Positions 5,070-15,100 of a stretch of 32,449 nt of DNA are shown here, piece after piece. Within the stretch, counting starts at the first letter, position 1. Every line of letters starts with the position of its first letter. The DNA comes from a virus. The notes below the pieces were generated by a model, which made no database searches, was not told the origin of the DNA, and worked only from the letters and a program-made list of their open reading frames with translations. The translations under genes and the position numbers were made by a program. The stretch covers positions 1 through 32,449 of IMG/VR virus record IMGVR_UViG_3300046665_000772; one strand, given 5' to 3'.

Positions 5070-7591
5070 CAGATCTCCTCGATTTCGACGGTGGTTGAAT
5101 AAGTCGTTGCGTACTGGATGGCGACGTTGGAATCCTTGGGCCGCCGTCCATAGACCATGTTGTCGCGCTCGAGCGTCAGGTCGGCCGAGCCCGGGAACAG
5201 GCTCAACAGGATCGGGTAGGCCCGGCTGTTGCGAAGAATGTTCACGAGTGCAGCACGGTCCGTCGCCGGCATCGTCTCGAGAGTGATCGGCACTCGCCGG
5301 TAGATGTATCCCGCATTGGCGCCCTGATCGCCGGCGTCAGTCCGATAAAGCTCGGTCGTGTCCACAGGATCCAGTTCGGCCGCGGAAGCGTTATACGTCG
5401 GCGACCAGTACGGCCCCGCCACCAGGCGCGCCGCCTCGACGTAGCCCTGCAGGTTGTTCGCGTCCGTGATGTCGACGGTCATGCCGTATGCCTGCACGGC
5501 GGCGGGCAACCACATGCGCGCATACGCCCCGCCACCGTAGGCATAAGCGCTGGCGGCCTGCGCGGCAGTCCAGCCCCGCAGAGTCACCGCCGGCGCCGGG
5601 CACGCCAGCACTGCGCCGCTGTCGTACGTGTAGGACTGCCAAGTGTCGATGTAGCCGAGTGGTCTGGTACCGAGCGGACTTGACCAGATGTCTGCAGCGC
5701 GCGTTGCTGCGGCAGTCGTGGTCGGGAAATACGACGAGGCAAAGCCCTGCCCTTCCACTTGGACACGAGTGGCAAGGATCGAGTCGCCCACAGTAACGGA
5801 AGTCGTGTTGTTGGGGTAAATCACGAAGGAGCCGGTGCCGCCCGAGACGTAATTTCGGGTGATTTGAATCACGGTGTCCACGGTCAAAGACAGGTTGGAA
5901 ATGACAAACAGCCCGCCACTGGTCTGGACTGCGGTCCCAGGCCCCTCAAGAATCACGCAGAAGCTATCCGCATTGGCGCCCCACGAAACGCCAGCAGAGT
6001 CGTATAGACCGATGGCGCACGATGAGACCGACCCGGCGCGCAAGGCGATGGTTGCCGTGTACCTAGTGCCAATCGCAATGGTGCCAAAGCTCTGGGTCCG
6101 ACTTTCGTTGGCGCTCGTAGTGGCCTTGCTGACGATCTGATACGTTTCAAAGGCCCGGTACATCGTACCCGTCGCCGCCGCGATGTTGCAGCCGCTCCAG
6201 CCCGTAGTAAGGGTGCCAGAGGCGGTAAGTACGTTTGTTGCAACCTGCTCCAGCAACAGCTTGGGCGGTGCCGACAGATTGTTCGGGTTGTACGTCAACC
6301 GGGCGACGTTGATGGCAGCCGACTTCATCGTGCCGTCGCTGGCGATGTACGTGCCCGTGGAGGCGCGCGAGATGAACGTATCTTGCGACGGGTAGTAGCT
6401 CGTAACGGCGTTCGTGTACGTAAGACGCTTTACGCTGACATTATCGATGTAGACAGCGCCTGCTGAACTTCTTCCGAAGGACACCCAAGTGGTTGCATTC
6501 GTGGCGGTGAACGTCAGTGCGTAGGTCGCCCCCCCGAGCAGCGTCGGCGAGTTAATGATATCGCCGATGTTCTGCGTATTGCCAACTTTAGCAAGGACCC
6601 CCGTATTGGTAAGGGTGAACACAAACAAGTACGTAACACCGGGTGTCGTTGGGATAGCCTGCGACAAAAATGCAGTATTGGTCCCGTCGCCGTTGATGCT
6701 TGCGCTCCCCCCGTTTGTACTGCTCCAGGTAACAGTTGACGAACCCTGTTGAGTTGCTTGCCAGCCTGCAAGGAAAGCATCAAACGTGGTGTTCGTGATG
6801 AGTTCGCCCCCGAGCGTGGTGGGAATCTGCTCAACCTGCGCACCCCACACGTAGAGGCCACTCACCCCGTCGCCCGTGTAGGTGGTAGTGACCGCATCCG
6901 ATTGGAGGCCGATATAGTTGGTGCCAGTGGCGGTCTTCGACACGAAGAAAAACACGTTACAGCGATACCACCCGTTACCTTGGGCGGTAATGCTGCCAGT
7001 AACACCCGCGCCAGCAGTGCTTGAGATAGTTCCGGTCTGTAGGTCGAAAATGACATACGCCGAGAAGTTGCTGTAGCTGAAGACGGACGAGAAACCCACC
7101 CGAACGTAACGCCTCGACCCCTGCTTTGCGAACACGGACATCGCGTAGGGCGTCCCGGCATTCAGCGTGATGGTCGACGTACGCAGTTCATGGGCCGCGC
7201 TGACGGTCACGTCTTCCCGGATGAACTGGGCGCTGTACGAGCCATCCGGGGCCGTCGCAAAAAATGGGGAGGCGATGCAGTTTGTACGGGACCAGGGGGA
7301 AGCGGACGGCGTTTCGCTGGTCGTGAGCATGTTCGTGACCGACGGCTCGCTGGTCAGGCGCACGCGCTTTGTGACGGTTGGCGACCAATTACAGAATGGG
7401 AAAGCGATGGCCTGGATTGTTTCGAGCGAAGGCCACGCCGCGTAGATCGACGCGGCGATGCCGGTCGCGCGCCACACGTCCGACTTCGTATCGATCTGCA
7501 GGTTAGTGACAGCCAGCGCGCCGGCCGTGCTGCTGGCCGTCAGCGTCGCGCGATCGACCGCGTTATCAGAAACAATGCGCAGATTGTTCAT
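5069..7591 (-). CDS. Modular tail receptor-binding protein with carbohydrate-binding-like domains
   Basis: An 840-residue protein. The N-terminus (1 to about 85) has R-I-V-S-D-N-A-V-D-R-A and a W-P-S-L-E-T-I-Q-A-I-A-F-P-F-C-N stretch; the C-terminus (about 660-840) ends with R-A-Y-P-I-L-L-S-L-F-P and E-I-E-E-I. I read these as halves of one conserved tail scaffold. Between them are three beta-rich modules: residues about 85-270 (ending Y-V-W-G-A-Q-V-E-Q), about 270-400 (ending Y-I-D-N-V-S-V-K-R-L, as in CBM4/9-like domains) and about 430-640 (ending V-Q-V-E-G). These endings are typical of jelly-roll carbohydrate-binding modules, so the protein probably recognises a surface sugar. The start at 7591 overlaps the previous stop as ATGA; an ATG at 7600 is less likely. 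Confidence 0.75.
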   Translation of the reverse strand: MNNLRIVSDNAVDRATLTASSTAGALAVTNLQIDTKSDVWRATGIAASIYAAWPSLETIQAIAFPFCNWSPTVTKRVRLTSEPSVTNMLTTSETPSASPWSRTNCIASPFFATAPDGSYSAQFIREDVTVSAAHELRTSTITLNAGTPYAMSVFAKQGSRRYVRVGFSSVFSYSNFSAYVIFDLQTGTISSTAGAGVTGSITAQGNGWYRCNVFFFVSKTATGTNYIGLQSDAVTTTYTGDGVSGLYVWGAQVEQIPTTLGGELITNTTFDAFLAGWQATQQGSSTVTWSSTNGGSASINGDGTNTAFLSQAIPTTPGVTYLFVFTLTNTGVLAKVGNTQNIGDIINSPTLLGGATYALTFTATNATTWVSFGRSSAGAVYIDNVSVKRLTYTNAVTSYYPSQDTFISRASTGTYIASDGTMKSAAINVARLTYNPNNLSAPPKLLLEQVATNVLTASGTLTTGWSGCNIAAATGTMYRAFETYQIVSKATTSANESRTQSFGTIAIGTRYTATIALRAGSVSSCAIGLYDSAGVSWGANADSFCVILEGPGTAVQTSGGLFVISNLSLTVDTVIQITRNYVSGGTGSFVIYPNNTTSVTVGDSILATRVQVEGQGFASSYFPTTTAAATRAADIWSSPLGTRPLGYIDTWQSYTYDSGAVLACPAPAVTLRGWTAAQAASAYAYGGGAYARMWLPAAVQAYGMTVDITDANNLQGYVEAARLVAGPYWSPTYNASAAELDPVDTTELYRTDAGDQGANAGYIYRRVPITLETMPATDRAALVNILRNSRAYPILLSLFPGSADLTLERDNMVYGRRPKDSNVAIQYATTYSTTVEIEEI

Positions 7592-8232
7592 GCCGGCCAC
7601 CCGATGGCTTCGACTTCTTCAACAGTGTTTGCCGCCTCGATCTGCGCTCGCAGCGCACGGCCAGTGTCGTACACCTGTGTGACGTGCATGCCAAGCGCGA
7701 CGCCCAGGCCAATCATGCCGTCCGCATCGAGCGTACGCGTGGTGTTGTCGGTCAGGGTCCAGGTGATCGAGTAGGGCTTCCCGCCCTGCTTCGCCATCCA
7801 GGCCAGCTGGGTGGCGCCGCTGATGCGCTCTTTGTCGGCCTGATACGCGCCGCCGTCGTAGATGACGTCCTTGACTTCCGCCGCGGAGCGCGCCAGTTTG
7901 ATGCGATTCCACGCGCGCCCCTTCGCGGCATCCAGGGTGTCGCCGAGGTCAGTCACACGCTCACCGCCCGCGAAAGGCGAATCTTCGCTGCCGACCAAGG
8001 CCGCTTCGACTTCGCCGAGGAAGGTTGCCTCGTCGCCTGCAAGGCTATCGACGGGGATGCTAACCCCCCATTGCCACGCGACCGGAAGGTTGGCGAGCGC
8101 AGCCTGCTCGCTCGCGTGCGAGTTGACGATGACGATCGCGGTGTTGGCTGCGAGGTCCACCGTAAGGCGCGCGGCGCGGTGGTAGCTGATGGTGATGCCG
8201 TTTTCGGCGGTCAGGGTCTTGGCAATTGGCAT
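7588..8232 (-). CDS. DUF4376-type tail protein
   Basis: A 214-residue protein. The C-terminal half from about residue 100 matches the pattern of DUF4376: A-K-G-R-A-W-N-R-I-K-L-A-R, then D-G-G-A-Y-Q-A-D, S-G-A-T-Q-L-A, W-T-L-T-D-N-T-T-R-T-L and L-R-A-Q-I-E-A-A-N-T. Such domains end many phage tail fibre or tail-fibre assembly proteins; their exact role is unknown. The N-terminal part is beta-rich and starts with a T-A-E-N-G-I-T-I-S-Y-H-R hairpin. The gene lies between tail tip genes and the receptor-binding protein, with a 4-bp overlap to the latter. Confidence 0.7.
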   Translation of the reverse strand: MPIAKTLTAENGITISYHRAARLTVDLAANTAIVIVNSHASEQAALANLPVAWQWGVSIPVDSLAGDEATFLGEVEAALVGSEDSPFAGGERVTDLGDTLDAAKGRAWNRIKLARSAAEVKDVIYDGGAYQADKERISGATQLAWMAKQGGKPYSITWTLTDNTTRTLDADGMIGLGVALGMHVTQVYDTGRALRAQIEAANTVEEVEAIGWPA

Positions 8233-8233
8233 A

Positions 8234-8938
8234 TCAGAGTCCTGCTACGGTTGTCATAATTGCGGCGGCCGGGAACAAGTTCACGGAATTCCCGATTGAA
8301 GCCTCGTCTTTCGTCCACGCCGTCTGGTAGGTCGTTCTCGTCACGGCGCCCGACGTCTCAAGGATCCACGCGTAAGCCAATGTCTTATTGGTCCACATGC
8401 CCGACTGCGTCGACGACGTGTTGTAGCCGTAGGGGACGCCCATGATGCCGGGAGAGGAAATTGGCGATGGTGGCGTCCATGTGTGATTCAGTGGGTCAGC
8501 GCTGAGGGTCAGGATCCCTTTTGACAGCAGTGGGCGGCGCGACAGGTCGCCACTCAGAACGCCATTGACGTCGTAGATCATGAATTGCGACGTGGCTGTG
8601 CTCGGCGGCGCGCCGAAGACGTAGACCTCCGTGTACTCCTGCACCGGGAAGCCGAGAGCATCAAGCGTGCCGTTGCCCTTCATGACCGTGATCGTCCACG
8701 TCGATCCAGACTGTGTGGTTTCCACCAGCACAGTCGGTCCGTTCGTCTTGAGCGGAAGGACGACGACGATGTCGCCGGCCCAGCTAATGGTGTAGGTGCT
8801 GGAACCACAGTAGTTCTCGATGGGGTCGCTCCCAGCCTGAACGATCCCCGTCGCGGACGCCTGTCCGACGTAGCTGTACGTGATCCCGTCTGCGGAGAAT
8901 GTCAGTTCGTTGTTCGGGTTGTAGAAGGTCAGTTCCAT
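8234..8938 (-). CDS. Tail tip protein of unknown function
   Basis: A 234-residue beta-rich protein rich in Thr, Ser, Gly and aromatic residues, with no signal peptide or membrane segment. It starts M-E-L-T-F-Y-N-P-N-N-E-L-T-F, a strand-turn-strand pattern. Tryptophans are spread over the length and the end is hydrophobic (A-A-I-M-T-T-V-A-G-L). It overlaps the upstream 93-residue gene and is followed 1 bp later by the DUF4376 gene. Such pairs of beta-sandwich proteins occur among tail-tip and fibre genes of siphophages. I do not recognise a family. Confidence 0.65.
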   Translation of the reverse strand: MELTFYNPNNELTFSADGITYSYVGQASATGIVQAGSDPIENYCGSSTYTISWAGDIVVVLPLKTNGPTVLVETTQSGSTWTITVMKGNGTLDALGFPVQEYTEVYVFGAPPSTATSQFMIYDVNGVLSGDLSRRPLLSKGILTLSADPLNHTWTPPSPISSPGIMGVPYGYNTSSTQSGMWTNKTLAYAWILETSGAVTRTTYQTAWTKDEASIGNSVNLFPAAAIMTTVAGL

Positions 8939-9219
8939 CAGTACACCACCAGTGCGAATTTCCGGGCGGCCGACGATGTGGCGACCGTGACCCTGGGATA
9001 GCCCAGGGCGAAGTCCAGTGTCACGTTTTGACTGCCCTTGCCGGCGGTGACGTACGTGAGCAGATTCACGATCTGCGCACTGCGGCCGGCGAATGCCGGG
9101 AATGTCAGCGTGTCCGTAGAAGTCGAGGCATACGACTTGATCGTAGCGATCACACCGCCCGACACGGTGTCGGAATTCCAGACCTCGCCACCGCTGTTGT
9201 CGTAAATGATGAGTGGCAT
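8938..9219 (-). CDS. Small beta-rich tail tip protein
   Basis: A 93-residue protein starting M-P-L-I-I-Y-D-N-S-G-G-E-V-W-N-S, with strands I-A-T-I-K-S-Y and V-T-L-D-F-A-L-G-Y and a C-terminal F-A-L-V-V-Y. Its length and composition suggest a single small beta domain, perhaps an accessory piece of the tail tip or fibre. It follows the tandem-repeat fibre gene by 1 bp and overlaps the next gene by 1 bp as part of the same translational chain. No family is recognised. Confidence 0.6.
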   Translation of the reverse strand: MPLIIYDNSGGEVWNSDTVSGGVIATIKSYASTSTDTLTFPAFAGRSAQIVNLLTYVTAGKGSQNVTLDFALGYPRVTVATSSAARKFALVVY

Positions 9220-9220
9220 G

Positions 9221-10651
9221 TTATGAAGAAATCTTGAAGCTCATCGTGTTGTTCGAGCGGTAGCCAGTGATCAGGTTATCCGCGATCTCGATGCGCGCAC
9301 CGGACGTTGCGGTGCGAAGCAATCCGATCGTTGCACTGAGAGCCTGCAGGTTGCCGATGCTCGCCTTGTCGATGAGGGCCAGCCCGATGGCGGCGGCCGC
9401 GATGAAGGTCGAGATATTCGCCGCTGTCATCTGGCCACCCAGGTTCACTCCGATGGTCGCGCCATAGGTGGCGTTCAGCGCGCCGGTATAGCCCAGGCCG
9501 CCGATCGTCACCTGCCCGCCGCCACCGCCGCTCAACGCTCCGTTGGAGCCGATGCTGACGTTGCTGTTCAGCGCACCGGCCGGCAGATACGAAGTAGGCA
9601 GCGCCGAGCCGGCGCCAAGGATTAGGTTGCCCTGCGCATCTTTGACGGTCAGCCCTCGGGTATCGATCGCCTCTGGCAGGATCGAACCCTTGACGAAGAC
9701 ACTGCCGTCATACACGTAGTCGACCGCTACCCAAGCGCTGCCGTTGTACATCTTCTGCGCGCTGAAAGTCCGGTCCGATTTGTACAGCTTGACCAGGTCG
9801 CGATTCTGCGGCGCGCCCCATCCAGCCGAGGACAGCGCGGCGACGGCCTCGCTATCCGACCACACACTGCCTGTCGTGACCGCGGCGATGTCGACGTTGC
9901 CCCGCACACCCGGCGCGCCGTTGCTTCCGGGGACGCCCTGATCACCCTTAAACTTCGACCACACGTAATCCGTCTTTAACGTCGATTCCGTCGCGGTGGC
10001 CTTGTTGACGGCTAGGCCGATATATTGAGTCGAGGCGGTTGGCGTGTCGTAAAGACCGGTGCCGTCGGCGACGTCCGAGTATTTGATCCAGGTGTAGAGA
10101 GTCGCGCCATCCGCACCTTTGGCGCCAGGCACGCCATCAGTACCCTTGATCAGCGACCAGGCGTAATCCGTGGCGATCGTCGACTCGGTTGCGGTTGTCT
10201 TGTTGTAGGCCAGCCCGATGTATGCCTTGGCGGTTGGGTCATCGCTCAGGCCCGCGCCGGCGGCAGAGTCCGCATACTTGACCCACGTGTAGGTGACGGC
10301 ACCATCCGCGACCTTGGTGACGGTCGCGACCGCCGTGTACTGTTGTCCATCGACCGTGATGGTCGCCGTAATCGTGCCGGACACCGCCGACATATTCGCG
10401 TAGCTCAGAGTCACCTGATTCCCGCTCACCGTCGGGCTCAAGCCGGCAGAAAACGAAAACGTCACCGTGCCGGTCATGTTGAGCAGAGTGACCGCAAACG
10501 TGAACGAGGCTGGCGACGCGGTCGAACCATCGGCCGATACCTTGAACACCGCCGCCGGCGGCGAGATAAACATGCCCCGATCCGTGGGCGGCGTGAAGCG
10601 CGGCGATGCGCCCATGATCAGCACGTCGCGATCGTTGACGACAGTCGCCAT
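9221..10651 (-). CDS. Tail fibre-like protein with tandem repeats and collagen-like linkers
   Basis: A 476-residue protein. An Ig-like region is at residues about 35-113. Two tandem copies follow (about 121-174 and 186-242), each running Y-T-W-[VI]-K-Y, Y-I-G-L-A, N-K-x-T-A-T-E-S-T, T-D-Y-x-W-S and ending in short collagen-like G-x-x-G repeats (G-V-P-G-A-K-G-A-D-G). After residue 250 comes a region like the C-terminal part of host-specificity J-type proteins, with a glycine run near 375 and a hydrophobic helix (F-I-A-A-A-A-I-G-L-A-L). It probably forms a trimeric fibre or the distal part of the tail tip. The ATG overlaps the stop of the upstream tail protein by 1 bp. Confidence 0.7.
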   Translation of the reverse strand: MATVVNDRDVLIMGASPRFTPPTDRGMFISPPAAVFKVSADGSTASPASFTFAVTLLNMTGTVTFSFSAGLSPTVSGNQVTLSYANMSAVSGTITATITVDGQQYTAVATVTKVADGAVTYTWVKYADSAAGAGLSDDPTAKAYIGLAYNKTTATESTIATDYAWSLIKGTDGVPGAKGADGATLYTWIKYSDVADGTGLYDTPTASTQYIGLAVNKATATESTLKTDYVWSKFKGDQGVPGSNGAPGVRGNVDIAAVTTGSVWSDSEAVAALSSAGWGAPQNRDLVKLYKSDRTFSAQKMYNGSAWVAVDYVYDGSVFVKGSILPEAIDTRGLTVKDAQGNLILGAGSALPTSYLPAGALNSNVSIGSNGALSGGGGGQVTIGGLGYTGALNATYGATIGVNLGGQMTAANISTFIAAAAIGLALIDKASIGNLQALSATIGLLRTATSGARIEIADNLITGYRSNNTMSFKISS

Positions 10652-12114
10652 CAGACGGTTACCTCCAGGGTGGAACGAAGGGTGCCCCAGTCCACCGAGC
10701 GCGAGGTCACGATACCGACCTTGCCCGCGGCGAGGCCGAAGCGGTTACTGAAAAGAGTCACGGCTTGGCCGAGCTCCGTGAGCAGCTGCGCTGGCGTGGC
10801 CTCGAAGCGGTACGTCGTGCGCTGCACCTTCACGATGTCGCGCCGGCGATCAGCCTCAACCTGGGCATCGGTCTTGCGCAGCAAGCAGGTTTCAATCAGG
10901 CTCGGTTCGGAGTCGCGTTTGTACGTTGCCTTCACCATTGGGTCCTCCGATGTCACGGACAACCACTGCTCGGCGTACAGGGCCTTGTGCGCGGCCGGCA
11001 GACTTGTTTGCAGGTTGTTCTGTTCGGTCCAATTACGGCAGTAGCCGATTTTTACGGCCGCAGCTACCTCGGGACGATTGACGATTGTGATGCTACGATC
11101 AAGCTGTTGCGATCTCGGGATCACAGTCGTCGCAGACGTCGGGATCGCGAACTGGATCAGGCGCAGCTTGCCCGTCATCGACATCACCAGCTGGGCGCCA
11201 ACGCTGCTTGCCAGCTGCTGGCAAGCCACCAGCACGTTCGTCCTCTCGGTCAGGTACAGCCCTACCGGCTGAGGATTCGCCGTGTCGAAGGCCGCCAACT
11301 GGGTGGCATCGAGATCCGCCGCACCGAACCGCGTCGTCGACTTGCCGCGCTGCGTGACCAGATACTGGACGAGCTGGCTGATCGTGTTCACGTAGGCGCC
11401 GTTGAACTTCGTGCCCTGGGCGCTGCAAGTCACCACGCCCGTGCCGACCGCCTCGTTGAACACGAATCGGCCGGTGCTTGGCGTTACCGTGACGGCGCCC
11501 CGCGGCTTCCCATCCGTGCGCACCTCGATGACGCCCTCGTTCACGCCGTCGCCGAAGGCATACTCCAACGTGCTCGGGTTGGTCTGCACAGGGCTGATAT
11601 TGCTGCCCTCCCCCAGCAGGACCGGCACCAACGCGTCAGGATTGGTCGCATTGCCGCCGATCTTGACGTCAGTGACCGGCGTGTTCAGCCGCTCGAGCTT
11701 GTTCGCTAGGCGCAGATTAAGCCGGTCGCGCGACTTGCACCCGATGTCGATGATCGTGCCTGCGAACACCTGGCGGAAATCCGTCCGGTCCCACCGCACG
11801 TCCCCGAGGAAGGCGTTCACAGGCTGATTCGCCCAGACATCGTCCAGCCAGGCGTCGCGCGCACCATCGCCGTTATGGATCTCGATGTCGCCCGCGGAAA
11901 GACTCGCCTCCGAATCCATCGAAATCGACTCGGTCACCTTCAGGCCGCCGGCGACGACAGCCTGATATGGGGTAGCGGCCGAACCGATGTATGCCTTCGT
12001 CGACAGGTATCGGATGGTATCAACGCCGGCGCTCTTGACGCCGACTTCGAACAGCATCACGCGCTGCGCGCTGGAGTCACCCAGCCAAGCAGCAAACTGT
12101 GCATCAGTTATCAC
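10651..12114 (-). CDS. Tail tip/baseplate hub protein
   Basis: A 487-residue protein placed directly after the tape measure gene, where siphophages encode the distal tail or hub proteins. Residues 15-150 contain beta-hairpin pairs ending in V-F-A-G-T-I-I-D-I and L-R-L-A-N-K-L-E-R-L-N, similar to the start of many phage tail proteins that form the ring under the tube. The C-terminus has V-Q-R-T-T-Y-R-F-E-A and ends L-R-S-T-L-E-V-T-V. The start is a GTG at 12114 that overlaps the tape measure stop (GTGA), with AGGAA seven bases upstream. The exact role in the tip is inferred from position. Confidence 0.7.
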   Translation of the reverse strand: MITDAQFAAWLGDSSAQRVMLFEVGVKSAGVDTIRYLSTKAYIGSAATPYQAVVAGGLKVTESISMDSEASLSAGDIEIHNGDGARDAWLDDVWANQPVNAFLGDVRWDRTDFRQVFAGTIIDIGCKSRDRLNLRLANKLERLNTPVTDVKIGGNATNPDALVPVLLGEGSNISPVQTNPSTLEYAFGDGVNEGVIEVRTDGKPRGAVTVTPSTGRFVFNEAVGTGVVTCSAQGTKFNGAYVNTISQLVQYLVTQRGKSTTRFGAADLDATQLAAFDTANPQPVGLYLTERTNVLVACQQLASSVGAQLVMSMTGKLRLIQFAIPTSATTVIPRSQQLDRSITIVNRPEVAAAVKIGYCRNWTEQNNLQTSLPAAHKALYAEQWLSVTSEDPMVKATYKRDSEPSLIETCLLRKTDAQVEADRRRDIVKVQRTTYRFEATPAQLLTELGQAVTLFSNRFGLAAGKVGIVTSRSVDWGTLRSTLEVTV

Positions 12115-15100
12115 GAGAGGTTCCTTGTTGAATTTGCCGAGGCATACGCGCCGTCGGTCACAGCGTCACGCACACCCTCGACCACTGTCTCGGCAGCCTG
12201 CTGGGCGATTGCTTCGCCGGCCTTGATCTTGTCGCCCGTCTGCCGCTCCGCATCGGCGCGCAGCCCCTTCACCTCTTCACGCAAGGCCTTGACCTCGGCC
12301 ACCAACGGCGCCATGTCCAAGGTTCCCATGCGCGAGTAGTCGATCGGGGCGAGTGCTTGAGCGAAGCTCGACAGATCCTGACCGGAGAGCGCCGCAGGCA
12401 GGTACTGCACGCCTTGAGCGATCGCGGTCAGCGTCGCGCTGATGTCCGTCAAGGTCGCCGACGAATCATCGAGTGCGTCCAGGCTGGCCTGCGCCACGTC
12501 GACGGACTGCGTCGCCCACTGGGCCAGCTCGTCGTTCGTGCGCATGACCGTGGCCAGATCGGACGAGTACTGCGCGTCGCCCCCGTTGATCCGCTGGGAC
12601 AGCTGCAGGAAGGTCTGCTCAACCGACTGCAGGCTGCCCTGCGCGGCCGTGTCGCCGGCGGCGGCTTGCTGGCGGGTCTGCTCGAATTGCCGGCGCGCCT
12701 CCGCGTACTGCTGCTCGGGCGTAAGCGTGGACAGACTCCCCAGCGCGAGGCTGTTGTTCAGGCCTTTTGCCGTCGCCGCGAAGGACTTCATCTGGCCAAT
12801 GAAGTCGCCCAGGCTGCTCTTGGCCGCATCCTGCGCGTCCTTGACCTTCTGGGCGGCCTGCACCTGATCGAAGAGCGCCTTGTTGCTGTCGTCAAGCGCA
12901 TCTCTCTGCTTGGCCAGCAGCTGAGCCGACGTCATCGTCAACTGATCCAACTGTTCCTGCAGGTCTTTGCGCTGGCTTGCGGCAGCGTCGGTGACGTCGA
13001 AGAACGCCTGCTGCAGATTCATCAGCATGGCGTATGTCGCGGCACCGGCGGCGGTGGACGCATCGAGCCCCACGACGAAGTCCCTGAACATCTTTTGCGC
13101 TGCGGGGCCTTCCGTGGAGAGCCCATACTTGGCCAGCAAGGGGTTCAACTTCGCCTTCGTAGCTGCTCTCTGCTCGTCTTCCGAATAGAAGTTCTGCATG
13201 AACGACTTCGCCGACGATGCGAACTTGTCCAGCCCGCCAGAGGCCTCAACAAGGCGCTCCTTCGCCTCGATGGACATTGTCCCGAAGGATTTCCCCATCG
13301 ATGCGAATACGCTCCCGAGTCCCTGCACATCGGACGCAACACGTACGAGTGTTTCGCCCAGTCCCTCGCCCATCTTCTGGAACTGTTGAATGGTCGGGAA
13401 CAACTGGGTCGTAACCTTGTCGAAGGCAACGCTTACGCCAGCATTCAGTGCGTCAGTAAGATCCTGCCCGCTAAGGCCCCGGAGGCTTACGCCGAAGTCA
13501 ACACTGATGCTGTTGATCGCATTGGTCAGGGATACGCTGTCTTCACCAAGCTTTGCGCCCGCATCCACGAGGAGGTCGCCCATGTTGTCGAAGATCAGCG
13601 AGAACGGCTTCATCGCCTCCGCCGACAAAGCTTTGTAGTTGGTGTCCGTTCGCGTCCATCCGGAACGGAACATGCCCCCGTCGCTGGTCGTGTACACATC
13701 CTCGTACTGACGGCCCTGGCCAGCGCCGCTGCGAAGCTGTCCAAATGTGCCAGAGAACTGCACGCCGCTGTCGGTGATGTCCTTCGTGTGAGACGCGCCG
13801 ACGAACGCTTTGTCGGCCGATGCAACGGTACCGAACGCGCTTCCACCCGTAATGCCCGCGGTTTGCGATATCCCCTTGGCCGCGCCGCCAAGGGCCGACG
13901 CGATGTTCTGTAGGGCGGTGAGCATCGAGTTCTGATAGTCGAGCTCGAGCTCAGAATTTTTCTTCATGATCTCGAGCGAATTCGCGATCGATTCCGATTT
14001 CGCCGTCGGATCACCCAGCACCGTGCCTGTGCCCTGCACCTTTTGGCGCTCCTCAGCCGAATTCGGATTGACGGCCGTCGATCCACCGCCCAGGCTTCCG
14101 ACCATTGCCACCCCCAAACCAGCAACAGCGGCCAGCGTGACGGCGCCGGCCACAAGGTTCATAGGGAACGGCATAGAAGCGATAGCCTTGATCACTGCGG
14201 TGATCCCCCAGGCGCTGGCCTCGGTAGCCGCCAAGCCTGTCGATGCCGCTGTGGCTGTCGCCTCGCCTGCGATCTTCGTGGCATTCAGCGTTGTGTTCGC
14301 CGCGACCTCTGTTTCCTTGAAGAAGATCTTCTTCGCCATCGCCTCCAATGCCATCGCCATCTCGGCCGCGCGATACGCTTTTTCGAGCCCTCCCATCACC
14401 TTGTAGCCAGTCGAGTTCTCCTTGAAGAAGCCCTTCGCGGCGCCGGCCATGTCGCCATAAGACTTGATCTGAGCCTGGGCCGAGGCTTCGACCGCCATCT
14501 GGTTGGCGCGGGCGATCTTAGCCGGATCGCCGTGCGCGTCTTTCGTCGACGCGAGCAGCTGCGCGGCGATTGCGGCCTGCGTACGCTCGTAACCGGTGAG
14601 GGCCGTAGTCATGCTGCCAATCGCCTGCCCGACACTGCCGAACGCTTGAGCCATGCCCTGAGCAGCGGACTGGGCCGCCGAATCGAGCGCAGACATGATG
14701 TCCACCAGCGCCTGCGCATCCTGGATGGTCTTGTCGTAGAGCTCCTGTTTCGCGGCCCCATCGACTATCGCGGCCGACCGCTTGCGGATTTCAGCTGCTT
14801 CGTCACGAATCCGCTGCGCGCTCTCACCGGTCAGATCCAGACCTTCGGCAGTAATCGCCTCAGCATCCTTGCGGGCGGCAGCTACCTCAAGGTATTTTGC
14901 GGTCAGCTCTGCGACCTGTTTCTGGGTCAGGCCGATCTGCTCGTTTTGATCGATCTGCGCTTGGGTTTGCTGCTTCAGACTTGCAAGCTCAGCTTGCTCC
15001 GTCTCAATCAGGTTCGCCGAATTGTCCACGGCTTGTCGGTACCGCTTTTGGTCCAGTTCGAACAAGTCGTTGCCCCGCTTCAGCTCGCGCGCGCCGATGT

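Noticed and set aside
12357-13913. 518-codon + strand frame within the tape measure region
   Set aside because: Arg/Leu-rich shadow of the tape measure gene, with no start signal.
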